This document shows, piece by piece, positions 45,339 to 52,426 of a stretch of DNA of 64,000 nucleotides. This stretch comes from Rhizobium sp. WYCCWR10014 (lineage in GTDB: Bacteria > Pseudomonadota > Alphaproteobacteria > Rhizobiales > Rhizobiaceae), in NCBI RefSeq assembly GCF_001657485.1, contig NZ_LXFU01000045.1:48961-112960 (forward strand), in the 5' to 3' direction. A program made the translations under genes and the position numbers. Every line of letters begins with the position of its first letter. The first letter of the stretch is position 1. A model generated the notes under the pieces. It saw nothing but the letters and a program-made list of their open reading frames with translations. It ran no database searches and was not told where the DNA came from.

Positions 45339-46682
45339 ATGACGGTGATCGACGCAAACCGCATGCACGAGATAGAAGCGCGCTATCCGGAATATTTCCA
45401 CCGGTCGTTCCGTCAGCGCTTCGGCGGGCTGATGATCCTCATCGCGACGCTGCTCTACAGCCTCTATGCCGTCTGGTTCTTCGACCTGCCCAAACTCTTC
45501 GCCGAAGCCCATTGGGAGCGCGTCGGCATCTATCTCAGCCAATGGGTGAGCTACGACGTTCAGCCGGAATTCCGCATCGAGGATGACGGCTCGATCGACA
45601 TCCGTTATCCGCGCTTCTCGCCGCTCGGCGACAATCCGCATCCAGATTGGCTGGTCAACAACCCGGATGGCAGCATCACCGTTTCGATCAGCGGCACCAG
45701 CCGCAGCGTCACCGTCTCGAAGAGCGAGACGATCGTGACCGCGCATGGCGTCAGCGTCCCGGTCGAAGTTTCGAGCGGTGCGCCGAAGGTGATTGGGCCG
45801 GTGCCCGGCTGGATGACTGTTTATGACGACAACGTGCTGGCCGATCTCGGCTTTGCCGGCAATGTCAGCATTTCCGTCGACCGGGTGAAGATCCGAAAGC
45901 GTTTCATCGGCTGGGCGAATTTCATCTTCGACACGCAATCGTCCTTCTTCGACAAGCCGGTCGGCGAGGTCGTCAGCCTCATCGTCTCCGGTCCGCGCAT
46001 CAAGCCCGACCAGTCCAACCTGTCGCTCGCCTTCGACGATATATGGAACAACAGCGAATGGCAGCACGGCGACGTCTGGACCAAGCTTTTCCAGACGATC
46101 GTCATGGCATTCCTCGGAACGCTGCTTGGCGCGCTTACTGCCTTTCCGCTCGCCTTCCTGGCAGCGCGCAACATCACGCCGAACCGCCTGCTCAACCAGA
46201 TCCTGAAGCGCTTCTTCGATTTCCTGCGCTCGGTCGACATGCTGATCTGGGCGCTGTTCCTGACACGCGCTTTCGGGCCCGGCCCGCTTGCCGGCAGCGG
46301 CGCGATCTTCCTCACCGAGACCGGCACGCTCGGCAAGCTCTATTCCGAAGGCCTGGAGAATATCGATGACAAGCCACGCGAAGGCATCAAATCAACAGGC
46401 GCTCAGACCGTGCTCGTTCACCGTTACGGCATTATGCCGCAGATCGTTCCCGTCTTCGTCAGCCAGACGCTCTACCAATGGGAATCGAACGTGCGCGGCG
46501 CCACCATCATCGGCGCCGTCGGCGCCGGCGGTATCGGCCTGAAACTGTGGGAGGCGATGCGCACCAATGCCAATTGGGAAAACGTCGCCTACATGGTCAT
46601 TCTGATCCTGATCGTCGTCTTCATTTTCGACACCGCCTCGAACGCGTTGCGCCACCGGCTGATGGGCACGAAGGCCCACTGA
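45339..46682 (+). CDS. phnE: Phosphonate ABC transporter permase 2 with large extracytoplasmic insert
   Basis: A 447-residue PhnE paralogue. After the first membrane helix (about residues 30-50) about 170 residues of polar, beta-rich sequence precede the permease core, including DGSIDIRYPRFSPLGDNPHP and SITVSISGTSRSVTVSKSE. The core begins near residue 245 (LFQTIVMAFLGTLLGAL) and ends with the family's IIGAVGAGGIGLKLWEA. The two permeases presumably form a heterodimer. The insert accounts for the extra length compared with the usual 260-320 residues. Confidence 0.9.
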   Translation: MTVIDANRMHEIEARYPEYFHRSFRQRFGGLMILIATLLYSLYAVWFFDLPKLFAEAHWERVGIYLSQWVSYDVQPEFRIEDDGSIDIRYPRFSPLGDNPHPDWLVNNPDGSITVSISGTSRSVTVSKSETIVTAHGVSVPVEVSSGAPKVIGPVPGWMTVYDDNVLADLGFAGNVSISVDRVKIRKRFIGWANFIFDTQSSFFDKPVGEVVSLIVSGPRIKPDQSNLSLAFDDIWNNSEWQHGDVWTKLFQTIVMAFLGTLLGALTAFPLAFLAARNITPNRLLNQILKRFFDFLRSVDMLIWALFLTRAFGPGPLAGSGAIFLTETGTLGKLYSEGLENIDDKPREGIKSTGAQTVLVHRYGIMPQIVPVFVSQTLYQWESNVRGATIIGAVGAGGIGLKLWEAMRTNANWENVAYMVILILIVVFIFDTASNALRHRLMGTKAH

Positions 46683-46824
46683 CATATCGATCAAAGGCGG
46701 TGGCGCTGGCGCCGCCATCATCATTCTGTCACGGAAATCTTTTAGCCGGGAGCCTGCTTGCGGTTCGCCGCCAAATCACTGCACAGTGCGCTCCCCCGTT
46801 TGGACGATCTCCAGGATAAAAGCC

Positions 46825-47520
46825 TTGCGCTACGCTCTCTATTTCTCGCCGCCGAAGGATGATCCCCTGACCGGCGCGGCCTCGCTCTGGCTCGGCCGCA
46901 ATGCTTTCACCGGCGAGACCTATCCGGCACCAGAACACGAGCAGCTGGGTGCTGCAGAACAGTTCGAGCTGACCGCCGACCCCCGCCGCTACGGCTTTCA
47001 CGCCACGATCAAGGCGCCGTTTTCGCTCGCCTCCTCCGTCACCGAGAAAGATCTCATGACCGTTGCCGAGGATTTTGCCCAGCGCACGCAAGCCTTTGAG
47101 ATTCCTGAACTCGTGCTTGGCCAGCTCGGCCGTTTTTTTGCCCTCGTTCCCGGTTCTCTTCATCAACCTCTTCAGGATTTCGCCGCGAAGGTGGTAAGGT
47201 CATTCGAACCGTTCCGCGCAGCGCTTTCCGAGGCCGATATGGCGCGGCGCAACCCGGAGAAGCTCAGCGACGGCCAGCGTGCCCATCTGCAGCGCTGGGG
47301 TTATCCTTACGTCATGGAGGATTTCGGCTTTCACATGACGTTGAGCGGCCAAGTGCCCGAGACACGCGCCGAGGTAATGAAAGCGATCCTGACCGAGCGG
47401 TTTGCCGATTTTACCGGCCGGCCGCTTTCGATTTCCGGCCTTGCCGTCTTCATCGAGGAGACGCGCGGCGCGCCGTTCAAAGTTCATTCCTGGCTGCCGC
47501 TTGCCGGCGCCAAAAGCTGA
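46825..47520 (+). CDS. DUF1045 protein, 2H phosphoesterase-like, of the phosphonate locus
   Basis: A 231-residue protein of the DUF1045 family seen in phn operons. Two His-x-Thr motifs are visible: FHATIKAPF (near residue 60) and FHMTLSG (near 170), the active-site pair of 2H phosphoesterases. TTG 46825 has AGGA eight bases upstream and is chosen; a GTG at 46786 is possible. It lies 142 bases after the permeases and 13 before phnM. Hydrolysis of a cyclic phosphate intermediate is inferred. Confidence 0.85.
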   Translation: MRYALYFSPPKDDPLTGAASLWLGRNAFTGETYPAPEHEQLGAAEQFELTADPRRYGFHATIKAPFSLASSVTEKDLMTVAEDFAQRTQAFEIPELVLGQLGRFFALVPGSLHQPLQDFAAKVVRSFEPFRAALSEADMARRNPEKLSDGQRAHLQRWGYPYVMEDFGFHMTLSGQVPETRAEVMKAILTERFADFTGRPLSISGLAVFIEETRGAPFKVHSWLPLAGAKS

Positions 47521-47533
47521 AAGACCTGACGAC

Positions 47534-48673
47534 ATGAGCAAAGAGACCGTGTTTTCCAACGCCCGCATCGTTCTCGAGGACGACATCCTCTCGGGCTCGA
47601 TCCTCATTCGCGACGGGAAGATCGCCGATATCTCCGAGGGCAACTCGGTAGCCGGCGAAGATTTCGAGGGCGACTATGTCATTCCAGGCCTCGTCGAGCT
47701 GCACACAGATCATCTCGAAGGCCATTATCAGCCGCGCCCCGGCATTCGTTGGAACAAGACCGCTGCGGTCCAGGCGCATGACGCCCAGATCGTCACATCA
47801 GGCATCACCACGGTGTTCGACTGCCTGCGCATGGGGGCAGACGAGGACGGCGGCTTCGAACATGGCGAGATGCGCGAGATGGCCGATGCCATCCAGTCGG
47901 CGGAGACGGAAGGCAGGCTGCGCGCCGAGCACCTGATCCACCTGCGCTGCGAGGTCTCGGCCGACAACGTGCTCGAACATTTCGCCGATTTCGAAAACGA
48001 CCGGCATGTGCGGCTCGTCTCGCTGATGGATCATGCGCCCGGTCAGCGTCAGTTCCAGACGATGGATCAATATATTTTCTACTACCAGAAGAAGCGGGGC
48101 CTGAGCGACGAGGCCTTCGCCCGTTTCGTCGCCAAGCGCCAGGCAGAATCGGCGCGCAATTCGACGCCGCACCGCAACGCCATCGCCAAGGTCTGCGCCG
48201 AGCGCGGCATCACCGTGGCAAGCCATGACGACGCAACGCTCTCGCATGTCGACGAGGCGATCGACAACGGCGTGCGCCTGGCCGAATTCCCGACCAGCTT
48301 CGACGCCGCACGGGCCTCGCACGGACATGGCATGAGCGTGCTGATGGGCGCGCCGAATATCGTGCGCGGCAAGTCCCATTCCGGCAACATCGCCGCCCGC
48401 GACCTTGCCGAGATGGGGGTGCTCGACGTACTTTCCTCCGACTACGTGCCGCTCAGCCTGCTGCATGCGCCTTTCATCCTCGCCGATGAGGTCGAAAGCA
48501 TCAGCCTGCCGAAGGCGATCGCCATGGTGACGTCGACGCCCGCCCGTACCGTCAGCCTCGACGATCGCGGCCGGATCGCGACGGGGCTACGCGCCGATCT
48601 CGTGCGCGTCCACCGTTCGCATGGCGTGCCGGTGACACGCTCGGTTTGGCGCCAAGGACGCCGTGTCGCATGA
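47534..48673 (+). CDS. phnM: Alpha-D-ribose 1-methylphosphonate 5-triphosphate diphosphatase
   Basis: An amidohydrolase-superfamily enzyme of 379 residues that removes pyrophosphate from the phosphonate-ribose triphosphate before PhnJ acts. VIPGLVELHTDHLEGHYQPR (near residue 50) gives the HTDH metal site, ITVASHDDATLSHVDEA (near 230) the next ligands and LSSDYVPLSLL (near 300) the Asp. Its stop overlaps phnN in ATGA. Confidence 0.95.
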   Translation: MSKETVFSNARIVLEDDILSGSILIRDGKIADISEGNSVAGEDFEGDYVIPGLVELHTDHLEGHYQPRPGIRWNKTAAVQAHDAQIVTSGITTVFDCLRMGADEDGGFEHGEMREMADAIQSAETEGRLRAEHLIHLRCEVSADNVLEHFADFENDRHVRLVSLMDHAPGQRQFQTMDQYIFYYQKKRGLSDEAFARFVAKRQAESARNSTPHRNAIAKVCAERGITVASHDDATLSHVDEAIDNGVRLAEFPTSFDAARASHGHGMSVLMGAPNIVRGKSHSGNIAARDLAEMGVLDVLSSDYVPLSLLHAPFILADEVESISLPKAIAMVTSTPARTVSLDDRGRIATGLRADLVRVHRSHGVPVTRSVWRQGRRVA

Positions 48674-49266
48674 TGTCGCACGAACCCCACCCCGGAGCCG
48701 GAGCCGAGCGCGGCATCATGGTCGTCGTCGTCGGACCGAGCGGTGCTGGCAAGGACACGCTGATGAACCTCGCGGCCCGGCGTTTCAAGGGCCGCGACGA
48801 GGTGCATTTCGTCCGCCGCGTCATCACCCGTCACCGTGACGCCGGCGGCGAAGACCATCTTTCCGTCTCCCTCGAAGGTTTTGCCTCCATGGAGCAGTCA
48901 GGCTCCTTCGCCGTCTGGTGGGAAGCGCATGGCCTGAAATACGGCATTCCGGCCGAGGTTTCGGTGGCGCTTTCGCGAGGCCACATTGTCGTCGCTAACG
49001 GCTCGCGCTCGGCGCTTCACCGCTTCCAGGCCGCCTTCCCGCGGCTGAAAGTCATCAACGTCACCGCCCGCCCCGAGGTGCTCGCCGGCAGGCTGGAGGC
49101 GCGCGGACGCGAGACGCATGAAGATATCATGGCCCGGCTTGCCCGCGGACCGCTGACGGTGCGCGGCGAATATGACGTGGTGGAGCTCGACAATAGCGGC
49201 TCGCTCGAAGAGGCCGAGCAGAAGATGATCGAGATCCTCGACGGATTGCTGACCAAGGCGCCGTGA
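48670..49266 (+). CDS. phnN: Ribose 1,5-bisphosphate phosphokinase
   Basis: Forms PRPP from ribose 1,5-bisphosphate, the last step of the C-P lyase pathway. The 198-residue protein has the guanylate-kinase-like fold: MVVVVGPSGAGKDTLMNLAA near residue 17, RRVITRHRDAGGEDH near 55 and WEAHGLKYGIPAEV near 85. Coupled to phnM by a four-base overlap. Confidence 0.94.
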   Translation: MMSHEPHPGAGAERGIMVVVVGPSGAGKDTLMNLAARRFKGRDEVHFVRRVITRHRDAGGEDHLSVSLEGFASMEQSGSFAVWWEAHGLKYGIPAEVSVALSRGHIVVANGSRSALHRFQAAFPRLKVINVTARPEVLAGRLEARGRETHEDIMARLARGPLTVRGEYDVVELDNSGSLEEAEQKMIEILDGLLTKAP

Positions 49267-49285
49267 ACAGATCGAGAGGAAGGGC

Positions 49286-49789
49286 ATGCGCGCCATCAAG
49301 GTGGTCGACTACGATCCTTCCTGGCCGCGGCTGTTTGCCGAGATCAACACCGAGGTCTCCGCCTTGCTCGGCGACCGCCTGCTTTCCATCGATCATATCG
49401 GCAGCACGTCGGTGCCTGGCCTGCCGGCCAAGCCGAAGATCGACCTTGCGGCCGTGATGATATCAGACGCCTTCCTGCCAGCAGCGATCGAGATCATGCT
49501 CGCTGCCGACTTCGTCGTCCATGGCGATACTGGAGAGCAACGATGGGCCTTCACCCGCGATCATGACGGTTATGGGTTCAGGCTCTATCTTTGCGGGCCT
49601 AATAATCGCGCGCATCGGGACCGCATTCTGTTTCGCGATTATCTCAGGGATCACCCCGAGAGGGCCAGGGCCTATGCCGATCTGAAACGCCGGCTGGCTG
49701 CGGAGGCAGACGGCGATTGGGATTTTTATACCGGCGGAAAGACCGAGTTTGTCAGCGAGACGGTTCGGCTGGCTGCCTTGAGGCTGTAA
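49286..49789 (+). CDS. GrpB/UPF0157 nucleotidyltransferase-like protein
   Basis: A 167-residue GrpB-family protein. YDPSWPRLFAEINTEV at the N-terminus and SIDHIGSTSVPGLPAKPKID (residues about 35-54) with the GS...D nucleotidyltransferase-type motif are diagnostic, as is HRDRILFRDYLRDHPERARA near 120. GrpB proteins are often found next to CoaE; here the gene is 20 bases after phnN. The function is unknown; involvement in phosphonate use is not implied beyond position. Confidence 0.9.
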   Translation: MRAIKVVDYDPSWPRLFAEINTEVSALLGDRLLSIDHIGSTSVPGLPAKPKIDLAAVMISDAFLPAAIEIMLAADFVVHGDTGEQRWAFTRDHDGYGFRLYLCGPNNRAHRDRILFRDYLRDHPERARAYADLKRRLAAEADGDWDFYTGGKTEFVSETVRLAALRL

Positions 49790-49824
49790 AACAGGAATCC
49801 ATCAGACGCCCTGGCCGGCGGCGA

Positions 49825-52167
49825 TTACTCGCCGTCGCCCCGTCCCGATACGATCTCGCGCTTGCCGACGTGATTGGCCGGGCCGACGAGGCCTTCCTTT
49901 TCCATGCGTTCCACCAATGAGGCGGCGCGGTTGTAGCCGATGCCGAGGCGGCGCTGGATATAGGAGGTCGAGCATTTCTTGTCGCGCATGACGACCTTGA
50001 CCGCCTGCTCGTAGAGCTCGTTGCCATCCTCGGAGGCCATGGCGCTCTTGTCGAAGACGGCGCCGGCTTCTTCCTCTTCCGTCTCTTCCTCCTCGTCGGC
50101 GGTGACGGTGTCGAGATATTCGGGGCGGCCCTGGGTCTTCAGATGGGCGACGACCTTTTCGACTTCGACATCCGAGACGAAAGGACCGTGGACGCGGGAA
50201 ATCCGCCCGCCCCCCTGCATATGCAGCATATCGCCCTGACCGAGCAGCTGCTCGGCGCCCTGTTCGCCGAGAATGGTGCGGCTGTCGATCTTCGAGGTCA
50301 CCTGGAAGGAGATGCGGGTTGGGAAGTTTGCCTTGATGGTGCCGGTGATGACATCGACCGACGGACGCTGTGTCGCCATGATCAGATGGATGCCGGCGGC
50401 GCGCGCCATCTGGGCGAGGCGTTGGATCGCCCCTTCGATGTCCTTGCCGGCGACCATCATCAGGTCGGCCATCTCGTCGACGATGACGACGATATAAGGC
50501 ATCGGCGTCAGGTCCAGCGCCTGGCTTTCCTCGATCGGAGTGCCGGTGCCCTTGTCGAAGCCGACCTGGACCATGACGTGGATGGTCTCGCCCTTTTCGC
50601 GGGCCTGGGCGACGCGGTCGTTGTAACCGTCGATGTTGCGGACGCCGAGGCGCGACATCTTGCGATAGCGCTCCTCCATTTCGCGCACGGCCCATTTCAG
50701 CGCCATCACCGCCTTCTTCGGATCGGTGACGACGGGCGTCAGCAGATGCGGGATGCCGTCATAGACTGACAGTTCGAGCATCTTCGGGTCGACCATGATC
50801 AGGCGGCACTGTTCCGGCGTCATGCGGTAGAGCAGCGACAGGATCATCGTGTTGATGGCGACCGACTTGCCGGAACCGGTGGTGCCGGCGACGAGCAGAT
50901 GCGGCATCTTGGCGAGCTCGGCAATGACAGGCTCACCACCGATGGTCTTGCCGAGGCCGAGCGCTAGCTTGTAGCCGCTCTTCTCGAAATCCTGGCTTTC
51001 GATCATCTCGCGGAAATAGACGGTTTCACGCGTGACATTCGGCAATTCGATGCCGATGACGTTGCGGCCGGGCACCACGGCAACGCGGGCGGAGAGCGCC
51101 GACATCGAGCGGGCGATATCATCGGCAAGGCCGATGACGCGCGAGGATTTCACGCCCGGCGCCGGCTCGAATTCATAGAGGGTGACGACAGGACCGGGAC
51201 GGACATGGATGATTTCGCCCTTGATACCGAAATCTTCCAGTACGCTTTCCAGAAGCCCGGCATTCTGTTCCAGCGTCTCCTGCGACATGATCTCGCCGAG
51301 ACGTTCCGGCGGTTCCTGCAGCAGGGCACGCGGTGGGAATTCATAGCCGGACGCGTCGATCCTTTCGGGCCTCGCGGCCAAACGCGGCGACGGCAGGACC
51401 GCGGCAACGGGCGGCGTACGCTGCGGCACTAGCGCGGCCTGAGGTGCTGATGCAATTTGAGGGGCCGGCGCAGCCTGGGGGGCCGGCGCGAGTGGTGCCT
51501 CGACAGGAATACGCCTGGGCTTTTCGAGGGATATTGCGGCCGCAGGGCGGACGGCAACCTTCGCCGAGACCGCGGCGGGCTGCGGGGCCGGGCGGGAGAC
51601 GACGGGAGCGGGGGCCGGCCGGCCGGGGCGCCATTCCATAATCCGGAACAGCGACGTGATCGATTCGGGCGAGGTCTCGGTCTTCGGGAACGATATCAAG
51701 GGCGGTGCGCGAACCGGCTCGGCCTCTTCGAAGGCCATGACTTCCCAGAAGGCGAAATCCGAAATGGAGGAAAGCTCGGCGCTGGCGCGGAAAGCCGGCG
51801 CGCTGGCCTCATCAAGCAAAGGTGACTGCTGCAGTTCGATCCTGTGCGGTGCTGCGGAAATGTCGTCCGGCTCCGGCAGATAGATATCGAAGGGCACGTC
51901 GACGGCAACCGGCTCTATCCGTATCGCCTGCTGTCCAATCTGCGAATCATCGCGAACCGGATCATTCGGCGCGCGCCGCCTGCTGATCAGCGTTTCCGGC
52001 GTGCGGGTGAAACGGACATTCGGCGCGAGGGAAAAGTTGCTCTGCCAGATGGGTGCCGCCGGCTTCTCCCCTGGGTTTTCCTCCGGAAGGTCCGTTTCAA
52101 TCTCGCTGGAAAAATCTCCGGCATCCGTCAAATTGGTTCTGGGAAAACGCATGCGTCCGCTACTCAC
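49825..52167 (-). CDS. FtsK/SpoIIIE-family DNA translocase without N-terminal membrane domain
   Basis: A 780-residue AAA+ DNA pump. The first 300 or so residues have no membrane helix and become Pro/Ala-rich (for example APAPQAAPAPQIASAPQAAL). Then come the alpha domain (LEDFGIKGEIIHVRPGPVVT), the ATPase with LVAGTTGSGKSVAINTMI and VIVDEMADLMM, and a C-terminal gamma winged helix (CSTSYIQRRLGIGYNRAASL) that reads KOPS-type sites. The frame opens with GTG 52167; ATG 52152 is also possible. Ribosome sites are weak for both. Confidence 0.9.
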   Translation of the reverse strand: MSSGRMRFPRTNLTDAGDFSSEIETDLPEENPGEKPAAPIWQSNFSLAPNVRFTRTPETLISRRRAPNDPVRDDSQIGQQAIRIEPVAVDVPFDIYLPEPDDISAAPHRIELQQSPLLDEASAPAFRASAELSSISDFAFWEVMAFEEAEPVRAPPLISFPKTETSPESITSLFRIMEWRPGRPAPAPVVSRPAPQPAAVSAKVAVRPAAAISLEKPRRIPVEAPLAPAPQAAPAPQIASAPQAALVPQRTPPVAAVLPSPRLAARPERIDASGYEFPPRALLQEPPERLGEIMSQETLEQNAGLLESVLEDFGIKGEIIHVRPGPVVTLYEFEPAPGVKSSRVIGLADDIARSMSALSARVAVVPGRNVIGIELPNVTRETVYFREMIESQDFEKSGYKLALGLGKTIGGEPVIAELAKMPHLLVAGTTGSGKSVAINTMILSLLYRMTPEQCRLIMVDPKMLELSVYDGIPHLLTPVVTDPKKAVMALKWAVREMEERYRKMSRLGVRNIDGYNDRVAQAREKGETIHVMVQVGFDKGTGTPIEESQALDLTPMPYIVVIVDEMADLMMVAGKDIEGAIQRLAQMARAAGIHLIMATQRPSVDVITGTIKANFPTRISFQVTSKIDSRTILGEQGAEQLLGQGDMLHMQGGGRISRVHGPFVSDVEVEKVVAHLKTQGRPEYLDTVTADEEEETEEEEAGAVFDKSAMASEDGNELYEQAVKVVMRDKKCSTSYIQRRLGIGYNRAASLVERMEKEGLVGPANHVGKREIVSGRGDGE

Positions 52168-52324
52168 TCATGCTTTGCAAATTACGACCCTACCGGGATA
52201 GAAAAGGAAGGTTAATAAGTTCCTTCCTGCCGTATCGTTCCGATACGACCCGTGGGGATAAATCGCTGCACTTTCAATGAGTTCTGGCAGTGAGAAAAAT
52301 CTTTGCCAATTTTGGGGAGGCGCT

Positions 52325-52367
52325 CTAAAGCGCGTCGTAATCTTTCAGATCGCTCCTCGCGCTTTAG
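52325..52367. repeat. Palindrome with CTAAAGCGCG arms
   Basis: CTAAAGCGCG at the left and CGCGCTTTAG at the right (with one insertion) enclose about 20 bases. It lies in the 259-base gap between polA and the FtsK-type gene, followed directly by another palindrome. The gap holds nothing else that I can identify except the FtsK-gene leader. Confidence 0.6.
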
Positions 52368-52380
52368 GCTTTATTTCCAC

Positions 52381-52425
52381 GCATGTCGTTGTCGCAAGAC
52401 CGCTGCACAGTTTTGCGCGACATGC
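52381..52425. repeat. Palindromic repeat with AAGACCGCTGCACAGTTTT core, copy 3
   Basis: GCATGTCG (52381-52388) pairs with CGACATGC (52418-52425), with GTTGTCGCA/TGCG inside and the core AAGACCGCTGCACAGTTTT. It starts one base after the polA stop codon when read on the minus strand. Confidence 0.75.
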
Positions 52426-52426
52426 T

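Noticed and set aside
46696..46716. GGCGG...CCGCC dyad after the second phnE as terminator
   Set aside because: The stem is GC-only, imperfect and not followed by T residues.
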